NCBI GenBank assembly: GCA_001599915.1
Contig: BCIG01000008.1
Location: forward strand, 496,001-560,000
Reading direction: 5' to 3'
DNA: 64,000 nucleotides
DNA from: Symbiotaphrina buchneri
Taxonomy: Eukaryota > Ascomycota > Symbiotaphrinales > Symbiotaphrinaceae
Under the pieces are notes generated by a model. That model saw only the letters and a list, made by a program, of their open reading frames with translations, was not told the DNA's origin and ran no database searches. How positions within the stretch are numbered: position 1 is the stretch's first letter; the number at the start of each line of letters is the position of its first letter. A program made the translations under genes and the position numbers. Shown here one piece after another: positions 11,347 through 23,373 of this stretch.

Positions 11347-14300
11347 TTAGGATCTATACTCGCTCTCCCGGCTTGCAGACCTTGCACGCTTGTACTCCTG
11401 ATAGAAGGCCCTGAAGATAGCCCTCTGTGAAGCCGTCATCGACGAATTCAGCTCCTTCATAACGTCGCCTTGCATGACATCTAAAATCGCATATAGCCCG
11501 GGGCTCAAATATCGTTTAAGATCTGCAGCGATTCGGCAATTCAACTGACACTCCGCGTAGGTCAGCATCAGCTGGCCCATGTATTCGCCGGCAGTGGCGC
11601 GTGCTTTTTTAGTCGCATCAACCAGCTCCACTTTTGAATGCGCACGAGCTCCGCTGACCGCCGATACAGGAGGCTCGCAAAGTGTCGTAAGGATCCTAGT
11701 GTAAGCTGTTGAATGTCTAGCGGTGAAAGAAGCGGTCCTGTCGGCCAACCATGCAGGTAGGTTGCCGCCCTTGCCAGCACTCTGCCCCTCAATACTATCT
11801 GGAGCGACCAAGCACACGAGCAGCTGCTGTAGTAAGGGCAACAGCAGATGATATCGACCACCCAGCTTGGTACGGCGAACAAGAATAGTTGCATTGGCCA
11901 ACCTGCATAAGCGCAAGAATATGGCACTCGAAAACCTTGATTGGTCCATAGACGCAGAGGCAGAGGTGAGTGTCGTCATGGACACCAATAATATTTCAAG
12001 ATCCCATTGAGACAGATTGGATGCCTGTCCTGGTATTAATACTGAGCTGTTATGTTGTACGGGCGCTCGCATACCTTATGCCGAATGATCCTCTCAAGTA
12101 TATCGACCATTATTCGAAAATGTGAGTAGTCTTTTACGAAACCGAGACGAGAGCTGAGCATGGTAAAGATATCTGGTAGCAATTCGGGAGCTCCGGGTGT
12201 GACGGTTTTGGAACCTGTTCGGATCAGCCGTTCGTCCCTTGAGCGCGGTGCAAAACCTGGAGTGAGCCGTACCATCCTCAACAGCCACAATCGCCGCTAA
12301 ATATGCCAAGTATCCTATATCGAATCTAGAACCATCACCTATGAGTTGCCTCAGCCTGTTCAAGGTGGCCATTCTTTGTTCGCCAGACAAGTGTTGCACG
12401 GATTGACGAATCGCAGTAAGAACACGTATTCGTTGGATGCCATCATTGCCTGCGGTCTTTAGATAGTATTCATATATTCCAGAATCGAGCTTACAGTGAC
12501 TTAAAAGCTTGGAACCAAGCATTAAGGGGAGCTCTGCAGATTTATCATCGAGGCACTTCAGCGCGAGAATCTTGTAGACTAGCGTTGCAAAGGTGAAGGC
12601 GTCATCGTCAAAGTTAGTCTTGTCCGAAGATGTCATGTTGGTGGACAAATCCTCAAGCAGTCCTTGCAATTCTGCCCCTGCAGATCTTTTCGTCAATATC
12701 TCTAAAAGAGAGTACAATGAGGGTGTATGTTACTGACCATCTGCGAGATAGCCTCCGCTTGGGAGATATTGCATTGCTTCAGAAATCACTTCAAGTGATA
12801 GCTTCGAGGTCATCCCCAGGGGTTTTGCCCAATCCAAATCATTCCGCAATCCAACTAACCCATGTAGAAGATCGGCGCTTGTTGTCTCACTCAATCTCTG
12901 TAACTTTGACTGAAGCGAGGGCCCCAAGCTTGACTTCTGCGAAGTACAGACGTTCAATAAGCTTTTCAACAGACTGAGGGAGCCAAATCTGTCGCTGCCA
13001 TTTACGCCATCTATGACCTGTTTTTCCAGTGTCGGTATCAGAGTGTCTAAGTATGTTTTCCTGCGTTCCTCAGAACCGCTGCAGATTATTTGACTAATTC
13101 ATTAGCAGGAATCTACCTAAATTCAGGCCCCGGAGTAGTACCTGAAAACTCTCTTCGAGACCGCCGCAAGTAGAGCTCCAAGCTCATTAGCACCGTCCCC
13201 CCGAACAACTGCGCTTAGTTTTAGCAATGTCTTCGAGTCAGTAACCTGCATCTATCATTAGAAACATTCAACTTCCCCACTTGTATGACTTACCAGCTTT
13301 GATGACGGGTTTGGGAGTCCCATTAATTTGATCATGATGGAAAAGATTTTCTTAAGAGCGGAATCAGCAGATCCATTCCTCTCAATGACCATGCTAACAA
13401 CCAGAGCATCAAGTATCCGTTCTCTTTGTTGTCGTCCAAGTAACCCAAGGGGCATTAACAAGAGACTTTGTACAGAGAAAGCTCTAGAATTATTCGAGGC
13501 CTTGATCCAAGGGGAGGTTTGTGCTTCTCCAGGAATCCCGGCAATAAGGACCTCTAATAGTTCATCTACCGTAGTTGAGCAAAAACCATAAATATGTAAG
13601 ACTTGGAGCTTTCATACCTCTGACAAGCCGGTCCGTTAAAGCTTCCTCGTTTTGTAAAAGAGCATACCAGAAGCGTAGTAATCGCGGGCCCAACTCCGGT
13701 GCACGCGGATTCTGTGAACCAGATATGATGATTAAAACGAGAAGGTATATATCGCGGAGAACATGAATCCTTGTGTCTGAAATAAGGTACCTAGGTGTGA
13801 TGCTCAGTCTCGATATCATTATGGTTCCTGAGTTGGACTCACGATAGCACGGCAGGGGAGCGCGTAACAGCTGAAAGATATGATCGGGCGAGTCCGTCCC
13901 GGAAGACGATGCCGTGGTCGCGTTTATCCCCGATCACAGAACAGAGGGAGTTTTGTGAGATCTCGTGCAGTGACCCTATTCCTGTGCTTCCATTCGGCTT
14001 TCCGGCCGGATGTGTATCGACTGCGCTGATTGAGGTGACTGCGAAGAGGAAATCCAGAGCACAGTTAACTTCGTTGCGTTCTACATCTGAAATATCAAGC
14101 CCTTTTTTATTGTCCACTGAGCTCACTGTTTGTTGTGCGGTTTTCAAGCCACCCTCTAGCAATGGTCCAAGGAATGCGTCCGGAAGATTATCAGCATCGT
14201 GCCAAAGATAGATTATCCTGTTTATGGTATGCCATAGTCGCCATCGATGCCGAAGTGGCCATATGTCAGAAGATGTAAGTAGCGTCGCCGCACATTTAAC

Positions 14301-16432
14301 GATTGACTCGATGTCGCCCTTCAGTATCTCTAGCGTTTCATCTTTACTGGCAGAAGCTAGTATTGCATCAGAAACAATAAGACCTGCATATGATTCGCCA
14401 ATGACACCATGACCGGTTTGCGTGCTGTTTGCTAAGTGGAACGCAGCACAGGCTCGATGGAATTCTTCCAGTACCTGCCTTGGTATCAAGGACGTTTCCA
14501 AAAGGGGCTTTAGAATCGATGACATGATATTGTCTTCCCACACGCAGATCTGACCAACCTCTGCGGTTTGTGAGGCCCGATTTTGCCGTTCACGATCTTG
14601 TTCGACGAGTGCAAGTTGTTTCTGCCAGTGTGAAATAAAGCCCGTCAAGTCGCGAGCCCGAGCAAATGCTCGAACAAGCGGAGCGACAACTTCATGCGCG
14701 ATGTAACTGTAAAGCTCTTCATCTTGAGAGCCCTGAAGGGGCTTTCTTGCTGTACTCGAGATTGTCGCCAGCAGTTTATCTAGCAAGGTAGTGACTGCTT
14801 TCTCCTCTTCGACGTCGGGGACGAGGAAGACATCAGGATCTAAAGCAATGATGCAAGCTAGAATCTTCCATTCAGCCAAGGGTAACTCTCCACCTTGAAA
14901 GCCAGAGAGATTTCGGGTCACGGCTCGGAGATGATGAGTCTTGAAGGACAATCTCTTGCTAAGGGCAAGCTCCAGCATTAGCTGCAAGGGAAGAGTAGCA
15001 TTCGTATGATGCTGCAGGTTACGACTTGGTGAGATTGAATAGCCAGACACCGCGGATAGCGAAGTGAAAAGCTGTTCCAACCAAACCTCATATGCCCTAG
15101 ATCTCTTTGACCCATGCGTATGGGTGCATCTTATGCCTATGTCGAACAATCTAGCAATGCCACGATGCAACGGTTCTACATGGGCCTGCATCGTCGGTTC
15201 TTCGGAATCGCTGCGAGCCTGGTACAATTGCAAAGGCTCCAGACGCTTTCTAAGCTCGAAGAAAATCGCATCATCAGACATGGCAAGCTTGCTGTTCTCT
15301 TTAACACCATGCTTTAGATGATCAGGTCTCGACGGCAGCAATATGTGGCGGGCGCATAGTTTCTCAATTGCATGCAAGGTGTTATGGACAGCTGTGCGCT
15401 CCACAAAGACCTGCCTATATTGCTGAAGCAACAGAACAGCGCTGACGAGACATTGAGACGAGAAAATGTCCTGTGCCTGGTTAATTGTCTGAGTGTCAGA
15501 ACGACGGAAATACCCCTTACATTGCTTGTTAGCCCTTTCGTATCATCTGAACCAGCGTTTCGTCTGGCCCATAGTTCTAGTAGAGGGTCTAGCGCCGACA
15601 GAGTGACCATATTACCCATATCAGGAACAACTGTGGAATGACTGATGTGATAGAAGGCTTTGAAGCCGCTGCCCATGATCCTCCCGGCAGTGCTACAATC
15701 GGCTTCCAAGGCGGACAGAAGATATTCATGCGGAGCAGTCGCATATTGATTTGAGTGGTATTTATCAGCGCCCTCGATCTCCTTCAGAGCTTCAGAGACA
15801 GACAAGAAGACTTCCCAACATCTCATCACCGTTGTAGTACCTTCCGAAAGCTCTTTCGAGCCGACATATGCGCCTGAGCGTTTGCGCTTGCGCCTGCCAC
15901 CTTTTTCGACGTCAGAGCTGAGGATGCTAACATCTTCTGACCGTTCGGTGATCGACGCAAGCTCTTCGAAAGTCCTGTCCACGGAGTTGAGGAACTTAGA
16001 CGTTTGGAGAAGTCGAGCAGCTTTGGCCGGAGGAACTCTCTGGATTATTATACGGAGAAGAGACCAAGCTTGCGGATTAGACCGGGCCCTACTGTACAGT
16101 TAGTAATGGCACAGGGCGCTCTTAGCTGACTGTTATTCCACTCACGTCGACCAGAAGTCCCCAGGGTCTTCTAATCTTGTCAGGAGCCAACGTAAAACCC
16201 ATTGTTCTTTTCCTGTGAACGAAATGTTTTCCTGGAGTGACCCCTGTCTTCTGGGAAGTCCAAATCTGGGGTTGAGAGCCTCCGGTGACAGGCCTAACAG
16301 TGCACATGCTTGAAGGAGGGATTTAGAGGAAGAGGATGTGGTTTTATCAAGCTCGACCAGGACCTGTTGCGACCTCGTTCCAGGCCCCATTACTTTCAGG
16401 GGCCCCGAGGGCGGGTTACTATTAGGGCCCAT
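11347..16432 (-). CDS. URB2: Urb2/Npa2-family ribosome biogenesis protein
   Basis: This large nucleolar helical-repeat protein acts in early 60S (27S pre-rRNA) assembly. Ten exons join in frame: 16432-16146, 16091-15521, 15476-13843, 13790-13618, 13553-13294, 13245-13142, 13078-12738, 12701-12273, 12214-12075 and 12024-11347, giving 1538 residues. The N-terminal part has EQWVLRWLLTRLEDPGDFW and RIIIQRVPPAKAARLLQTSK, typical of fungal Urb2. The C-terminal Urb2/Npa2 domain (~1313-1538) has RTKLGGRYHLLLPLLQQLL and YLSPGLYAILDVMQGDVMKE and ends near FRAFYQEYKRA. All nine introns are 44-103 nt. Each splice choice was made so that both frame and family sequence continue. The gene is divergent from MIC10, with 354 bp between the start codons. 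Overall identity is secure; single splice sites in the poorly conserved middle are less so. Confidence 0.9.
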
Positions 16433-16786
16433 TTGACCTGGTCAACAGGTTGATATCGTCCATGAGCTGGCCATTTTTTACTGTCGCAGTATCAAAGCTG
16501 CTAATGGAGCTTGAGAAAAGTTGAAGGATCGCCTTGTATGCTGGACGCTGATTGGCCGATCTTCTATGCGAGCCTAATCCTCACCATCCGTGCGCCGTTC
16601 CGGGTCATGTTAAACTGGATGATCCGACTTCATTGAACCTCGATCAACTTGCAACTTTGACATCCGCCAACACTCCGTGCGTACAGCATTGTGGCTACCC
16701 TCAGGTAAGGGCCTTCATGTGCCGGTCCCAGGTTGCCGGTGCTAGTTGTGCACAGAATTGCTAATCCGGAACGCGCAGAATTCAAG
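16433..16786. promoter_or_regulatory. Divergent promoter region URB2/MIC10
   Basis: These 354 bp separate two divergent start codons and must hold both promoters. I recognise no specific site. Confidence 0.5.
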
Positions 16787-17206
16787 ATGTCATCCAACTC
16801 CACCGCTCCGTCATTGCCCGTTGCACGGTCAAGTAAACCAGTCAGTGAAGCGTTGCTCAATGACAAGGTAAGCCCTGTGAATGCAGTCTGGCCTTTTGGA
16901 GCGGCTTAATTGCCACGCACGCATCATCTATCTGCCCATTGACATGCCCGTTGCATTTACAGGAGGAATCTCAGCTAACATTAGAGACCGTAGTGGGATC
17001 AGTGCCTGTCCTCCATCCTTATACGCTCATCCTTGGGCCTGTCATTCGGTGTCGTGTTCTCGGTCCTCCTCTTCAAACGTAGAGCATGGCCTGCTTGGGT
17101 TGGTCTAGGGTTCGGGGCGGGAAGAGCTTGGGAAGAATGTGACAGTGCCTTCAAGAGAGGAGCTGTATCGACAGGCGCTGAGGGATTGAGGGTCGTACGC
17201 CCGTGA
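16787..17206 (+). CDS. MIC10: MICOS complex subunit Mic10
   Basis: This small inner-mitochondrial-membrane protein oligomerises to bend the membrane at crista junctions. The exons are 16787-16867 and 16994-17206, giving 97 residues. After a Ser-rich start comes LLNDKWDRCLSSILIRSSLG, a first membrane hairpin helix with glycines (SSLGLSFGVVFSVLLFKRR) and a second helix, AWPAWVGLGFGAGRAWEECD. The two glycine motifs, the positively charged loop (KRRA) and the GAGRA(W/Y)EECD ending are hallmarks of Mic10. The 126-nt intron falls exactly before the conserved WD pair. Length fits the family. It converges on the copper-fist gene. Confidence 0.95.
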
Positions 17207-17602
17207 GCGCATCTCATCTGGGACGTCCGTGTCACCGGTCTTGGTGGATCAAGCATAAAGCTGGGGAGCGACCGGCCGAACTGTACATTATTGCTACAAG
17301 CGCACAGAATTGGAGATTGGTGGCGGGTGTAGTGGAGACGATTAGAGCTACCTCTTTGGCTGCTACCTAAAGTTCAGAATCTGACTACGAAACCTGAGCA
17401 GTGTTTTTCGCCAGAAAGCTGACCCTGATGGGACTTCCATGACTGCTGAAGACAGGATTCGGCAAAAGGTCACACTCGCCGATGATGAACCCTGTTAGAA
17501 CTGCCGACTGTCGCAATGCGAGAAGTCTACAATCTGTAGAAATGCACCAGACCAATGCCGCTGTGGAATTGAAATGTCCAACGCTCCCGGATACTCTGAT
17601 CC
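17207..17602. other. Intergenic, convergent MIC10/copper-fist gene
   Basis: These are the shared 3' regions of two convergent genes. No other feature is seen. Confidence 0.6.
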
Positions 17603-19490
17603 TTAACCGACCCATGTTGTGGGCGACTGAGCTTCCAATGGTGGCTTCAGTGTGGGCTCGGAGGCCAAGTTAGGTGACAACCATGATGGATACTCAGGAA
17701 TACTAGTCCTGATTTGCGAAACAAGTTGTTCGCGTGGTTCTGGTTGCTGGATATCGGATTGTTCTTGCCCGCCGTGAGTTTGGCAACCAATGCAAGAGCA
17801 GCCATCTCCGCACTGACAAGATCCCTTGACACCCGTGCACTGACCCAAAGAATATTCGACAAGCACGCAATCTTCTGGATTCACGGTCTGTGAGAAATTG
17901 CCTTGTGCTATACCTTCTCCCCAGGCAGGCTGCCATAGCGACCAATCCTGGTTGAAATGTTGACTTGAACCATCGGTCACCGCTGTCCCAGGATAGGATA
18001 CGAAGTCTTCGAATGCGAATCCAGCGTCAGCGAGCTGAGACAGACCTGGAGCCGTACTGGCAACCGCGTTCCCCAGAGGTTGGTGAATATTGAATGACCC
18101 ACCCCATGGTGATGCTGGCAGCCCAGGCGGAAGGAGAGACGTCTGATATGATTCATTCGGACTGCTGAATTCCTCTTCACTGAGGCGATTATACATAGAA
18201 GCAACCCAGTCCATTGTCGTAGTATTAAATGGATGATCTGGACATTTCAAGCAAGAGCAAGCATCACCACAACCGCAGTGAGAGCGCTCAGAGGAGTCAA
18301 TGCAGTCTTCGGAGTTGCGTGGGTTGCTGAGGACGCCGCGGCCTGTCCAATTATCTGAAACTCCTTGGTCACGCCATGGCCCAACGGGAATCCCAGGAAT
18401 ACTATTGATAAGCCCTCCAGAACCTGGTAGACTAGTTGAAGATAGAAGTGAATCCCTGGTGACATTGGACGCTTGATGGGATGCGTAAGGAGAATTATGT
18501 TCCAACTTGGTAGGAGCGGGAGAAGTGGACGGCCTGGAGACGCTTCGAAATAGAGCGCTCTCTCCTAAGACCGCACCGCTATCTGCAACGGAGGCCGGCA
18601 TCTTTGGAGCTACGTCTGCTCCGGTGTGCTGTTGTAGAGGACCTCGAGAACAGCATGTACCCTTGGTCAAGACGGTTGAGTCCTGCCGGCGTCCGGACTG
18701 CGAGGCGCAACCAGCGCCGGCTGGAGCAACCTGAACGTTGTCCTGATGCCTTAGGGCTGCGGTAGTCTGTAGGTCACCGAAGGGACTTGGCCAGCCTCCG
18801 TTCCAGCCCACTTCGTCTTTGCTTTGCCGTACGTTGGGGCCTTCCGCATGCATATTCGTAACGATGGCATCTCCGCTCTGAGTGTAGCCGACTGAAGGTT
18901 GCAGTGATTTCTCGAAAGCTGAATCACCAAAATGAATCACACTGGAGCCAACAGGCTGAGTGATATTCGGAAATTCGGACATCGGGAGCTGCTTTGAGAC
19001 GAAAGTCGTCATAGGAGCGTTCATCTTCTTCTTAGACGATTTTTGTACTCTATTGCAGTTCCCGTTCGGCGCAAGAGGCATTTGCATTGATTGAAACTGC
19101 GACACGGAAACGCCACTTGCTGGGGGTGTTTCAAGCCTCATAGCTGGTTGACCATGAGACGTGTCTGGCTTGCAATTGCAGTGGGACTCTGCCTGGCTGT
19201 CAGAAATACTAATCGGCGACAAACTCTGCGACAAGGGGGATCTTACTTCGTGGGAAAGACAATCGGACTTTCGTGCAGTTGCAGCCAGCTGCGGGGTGTG
19301 GGCAACTACGGAGAGGTCTTCCCGGCTTGCGAACCTCAAGTAGGACCCGTTCATCTGGGCTGTGATTGCATTTCGACGACCTATGGCCATTGATGCACGG
19401 CTCACTGTTTCCAGAATAAGTGGCGTCCCTGCGCAGTCGTGACTTGAGCGGTCCTTACCAGGCCCATTTTTTCCCATCATAGATTGGCAT
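17603..19490 (-). CDS. Copper-fist transcription factor (Mac1/Cuf1/Grisea type)
   Basis: This nuclear copper-sensing regulator activates copper-uptake genes. The exons are 19490-19459, 19404-19247 and 19188-17603, giving 591 residues. The first two exons rebuild the N-terminal copper fist: MPIYDGKKWAC, then EPCINGHRSSKCNH, the (K/R)GRP minor-groove motif in VRKPGRPLRSCPHP and CNCTKVRLSFPRK. The first intron splits the codon of the first zinc-binding Cys. Two C-terminal copper-binding motifs of the form CxCxxxCxCxxCxxH are intact: CGCGDACSCLKCPDH (about residue 370-385) and CQCGDGCSCIGCQTH (about 530-545). Paired motifs like these silence Mac1-type activators when copper is high. The middle is low-complexity and Ser/Pro/Gln-rich. 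It lies between two mitochondrial membrane-complex genes, MIC10 and SAM35. Confidence 0.92.
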
Positions 19491-20229
19491 ACCGTCTCCT
19501 CCAGACACCCGTGGTCAGATCAAGCAACCCAACACAAGCAGCGATCGAGAGCCGTCTTGAAGGCTGAGTCGGACAACCGGATGCTGGTTGCTCCCAATGG
19601 TAGATTCTCAAACTTCGATCGAGGAAGATATTTCTTGCGAGGAGTAGAAAGCGGGGATATTGCACAGCACGCCGACATAGAGGCGGGGCTGATGCGGGCC
19701 AGCTGTAAGGTACGAGATCGGGCGCGCTTCGGTTAGAAGTGAGATTGCTGACTGCGTTTGAGGGTCGGTGGAACGTTCGGCTTTTCAAAGGATAAAGGCA
19801 TAGGTCCTTATATGAAACGCTGGAGGTGATGGAGCAAGGCCAAGTGGATGTTGCAAGGTTTCCAGAAGTGCTTAAGCTTTCCAAGCCGTGATCCGGTGCC
19901 CCGCCCGTCAGGTGTAAGTGAACGGTGAAGCAGCAGTTCCTTTGTATAAAGGCGGTGAACGGCAAGACCGAAGGAGACGGGACTCGGGAGTCCCGAAACC
20001 AATCAATTATTGGCTTACAGTACAAGGCCAATCTAAGTGCGCTTCCTACCTTAACTCCTTTTACGTTAGTCGAGAGCCACGAGGTGAAAAGGTACGCTAC
20101 GACTGTTAAAGCTTCAAAGAGTTGCACTTATTTTCGATATGTGTCGTGACCTCCCTCGCACATCTCGTCAACATGGGTATGCATTACTCGAACGTGTTCC
20201 TCCCCTTGCTCTGATTATGGGCTTCAGCA
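19491..20229. promoter_or_regulatory. Divergent promoter region copper-fist gene/SAM35
   Basis: These 739 bp must contain both promoters. A long open frame on the minus strand here has no family resemblance and was rejected. No clear binding site is recognised. Confidence 0.5.
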
Positions 20230-21253
20230 ATGTCAGTCGGAGATGATGCATCGGATCCTGGTGCAGAGGCCCGGCCTCAAGCACCACGGCCCGCCCCTCG
20301 TCGTTCGCGCGACATATTTTCAATACCAGCGCCCGTGAAGCAACTCTTCGACCGGTTCCCGTTTCGTACTTACCCCGCCAATGAGCTCCCTTCCGGGGCA
20401 CCGCATCGGCGAGGTCCTCCTACCCTCTACATCTTCACAACGGAAGCCGCAGGCCCGGAGGCCCCGTCATTCAATCCTAGCTGCTTGAAATGGCAGGTCG
20501 GTTACAAGACGTCGCAATTGCTCGGGCCTTGTTGACCAGATCCTGCAGGCTTTTCTGAAGTTTGCGAACATACGATATAACATCGTGGCTTCCAATAACC
20601 ACGCTTCTCCTACAGGCGCCCTCCCGTTCCTTCTGCCCGCATCTGGCCAAGATGCAGCTGCCTTGCCTGTACCCTCCACTGGGTTGGAGAAATGGGTCGC
20701 TCAGCAGAATGGAACGCTCGGTCATAGTACACCTGATGACATGAGAATGTCTCCATATATGTCGCTTCTCGAACACCAACTCCGTAATGCTTGGGTGCGT
20801 TCGCTCTGGAATCTTGCAATGGCCCTGTACCTGACCTCGCAGTTATACTTCTTATATCTCATTCCAGAGAACTTCGAAGCTGTGGCATATCGTCTCTACG
20901 TCGCACCATGTTCGTCACATGTTCTGGTGAAGGCGACGATCGCTCATCAGCTCAGAGCAGCGGCAGAGGCAGAATTGCAGAAGCACAGCCCTGACATTGA
21001 TTCTAACGACTTGTTCAAGGAGGCCGATGCTGCTCTCGAAGCGCTCTCGGCTAAGCTCGGAGATGATGACTGGTTCTTCGGCAGCCCACATCCCAGCATA
21101 TTCGACGCAAGCGTGTTTTCTTACACGTATCTTCTTATGGCAAGTCAAATGGGATGGCGGGCACAGAGTCTCGTTCAGAGCGTCAAGAGCAGGCCGAATC
21201 TAGTCCGACACCAGCGACGTATAAGCGACGCATATTTTAGAGATGCACCATAA
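20230..21253 (+). CDS. SAM35: Mitochondrial SAM complex subunit, metaxin/Sam35-like
   Basis: This outer-mitochondrial-membrane protein with a GST-like fold belongs to the sorting and assembly machinery that inserts beta-barrels. The exons are 20230-20496, 20549-20794 and 20843-21253, giving 307 residues. Landmarks are PVKQLFDRFPFRTYPANELP, SFNPSCLKWQ joined to AFLKFANIRYNIVASNNHAS, the GALPFLLP motif and HQLRNAWLYFLYLIPENF, with a C-terminal GST-like helix region including DDWFFGSPHPSIFDASVFSY. The second intron (20795-20842) is 48 nt and has no stop, so unspliced RNA would still read through; the family sequence supports its removal. An alternative first exon (ATGG at ~20173 joined at 20228) is possible. 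It converges on Cdc14, with 121 bp between stop codons. Sam35 is preferred over Sam37 by its start; the distinction is moderately certain. Confidence 0.85.
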
Positions 21254-21374
21254 ACCCTTGGATTGTTCTGAACAACCAACAGATGCTTTATCCCATCCCA
21301 ATACCTATCCAACGCCCCGCTTCTGTGCATTGCGTGGTATCTGAAAACAAGGAGCGCAAGGACGACTCAAAACC

Positions 21375-22322
21375 CTATACCGCAAACGGTGCGCCGTCCC
21401 TCAAGTCCTCCACCAGGTCTTCCACGTTCGACAAGAACTTTCCCAGAAGCGCCTGCTTTTCTTCCGTCGTTTTAGTCCACTTCGACTCCTGGCCATCCCG
21501 AGAACTTCCCCTGCTCAAGAGACCGCTAGACTTGGTGGGGCTTCGATGCAAGCCTGCAAGCGTAGGCGGTACATCGGGAGCTTCTGCCATGAGATAGAAA
21601 TAGAGGAATTCGATCAGTCTGAGTTTCACTTCGCGGGTTGTCGAGCGAGCCTTGAACAGCGACGTGACCGTGAGAAGGCCATCAAGTGATTCGAAGGCAC
21701 GGGTGTTCTGCGGTCTGTCGAGCAATGCGCACACCAGTGTCAAGAGGGTGGCTGACTGGATGGCCGGACAATTAGAGGGGTCAAGGAGGTCGAGAAGAAG
21801 ATTCATGTAAATCTCTCGGGCAAAGAGCGAGCGCGACGGTGGATGTAGGAGGAGGATGCCTTGGATCAAGTCTAGCGTTGAGAGGATGAGGAGATCGTTT
21901 TGCCCATCTGGAAGTCCGTGAGAAGGTCTGTCGCGCTAGTGTGGTTGAAGAACAAACGTACTGCTACCCTTTCCAAGTAACCTCTCCAAGCAGGAGATCA
22001 GTCTCGATGCGACTGGCATGATGCATCAGTTCGGTCTAACCTTCCAGGCGCCAGGACAAGCCACCGTCGACTTACCATTCCATTCGAAACCATCCTGTAG
22101 TTTATAGAATTCCCTGAATGCTGGGTCCTCGCACAGCGATGCAAGGTCCTTGGTAGGATTCTTCTTTGGGGACTGCACCACCGAGGACCTGCGATCCGTT
22201 GTGGGGCCTTTCGTGAGACATATCTGTGCCAACAGTCCTTCGACATGTCGCAGCCCTTTCCTTATCTTGCCACTGTCGTAGGAGGAGATATAATCGAAGG
22301 CGAGAGACAGGAGAGCCTCCAT
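21375..22322 (-). CDS. cdc14: Septation initiation network protein Cdc14 (Sid1-associated)
   Basis: This protein belongs to the fungal Cdc14 family of the septation initiation network, in which S. pombe Cdc14 binds the Sid1 kinase at the spindle pole body. It is not the phosphatase of the same name in budding yeast. The exons are 22322-22076, 22012-21968 and 21907-21375, giving 274 residues. The start MEALLSLAFDYISSYDSGKI is typical, followed by IRKGLRHVEGLLAQICL, EFYKLQDGFEWNV, SRLISCLERLLGK, LDLIQGILLLHPPSRSLF and REIYMNLLLDLLDP. A middle exon of only 45 nt encodes the ASRLISCLERLLGK segment. The C-terminus is Ser-rich and then acidic. Length agrees with the family. Confidence 0.93.
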
Positions 22323-23373
22323 CTCCGCCCTATCCAGCCAAGGCTCTTTAACAACAGGGGACCAGACGAGGATGCAGGAGACAATGTGCGTTTCTTGCCG
22401 TTGAAGCGCAGTGTCGTAGGAGATGTCAATCTGGTCTTTCTAGGTGTGATGCTGATTTCGCAAGCTTAAGAAAATGCCATGTCTCGAGACGGGGAATTTG
22501 TACGGCAGGTAGCTGCGTGCACAGCGCCAGTTCGGATTTGTTTACGCTCGAAGCTTAGAAGGTGTTGGCGAGGAGATGGGCGGTGACGAGCGGCATATTT
22601 TCCCCCAGTTAAGGTAGGCCGCTCTCCCGCCCTGAAACACGTTAAAGCACAGTTCTGGGCGCTGGTGCTAAGCTCCCTTGGGCCAAATCTCCTATTTCTA
22701 TCATGTGTCTAAATCACATGCACCAGATTCTTGTTCAAGACTGAGGTACCTTGAGTCTGTCGATGCGACTCCATCCAAAGAAAAAGGCCTGCGACTCGAG
22801 AACTGTGATGTGCCCCGTCCAGTACGCAAGCTACGGAATTCATTAATCGGATGGTCTCGTTGGAGCCCATTAACAGAACCGTGGTTCATCAACGTCACCA
22901 CTCAAGCTAGCCCGCCAACCGAGCCCCACGAGACCCCAAAAAACGGTGTCCGAACTCCCACATCGATCCGTAGGCAACTTGGTCTATCCGCCCGGAGGTT
23001 TGAACACCTTGTGTCCCAGCTTTGTGCAACCAGGGAAGATGCTCCGTTGTCCGAAATTCCCTCGACGCAAAGCCCCTGAATCTGGCCCTCGAGGTTCCCG
23101 GACCTCCCATCTACCCGACGCACTATTCCACGCGACCAGGCATCCATGACTGCGCGTGACCAGCACAAGCACAGGAACGATCAACTCATACAAAGCCTCT
23201 GATCCTGCCGATTCCCCTTGTAAGCCGCAACGCACTTTCCTCGGATCCGGTGGTTGCCTACAACAAGTATAGACACGTAGCGGAGGTATATCTGAAGTGC
23301 TCGGACTCTGCACCTCCATTTTGGCTGAACCTTACGCGATCTCAACGCCGCGGCTGCCTCACAGCCTTCCATC
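22323..23373. promoter_or_regulatory. Divergent promoter region cdc14/GGPP synthase
   Basis: This 1.05-kb region has no credible coding frame and should hold both promoters. An AGGTACCTT palindrome lies at about 22744-22752. Confidence 0.5.

Noticed and set aside
19477-20127. 217-codon open frame on the minus strand upstream of the copper-fist gene
   Set aside because: It has no family resemblance, overlaps the true first exon in another frame and lies in the divergent promoter.
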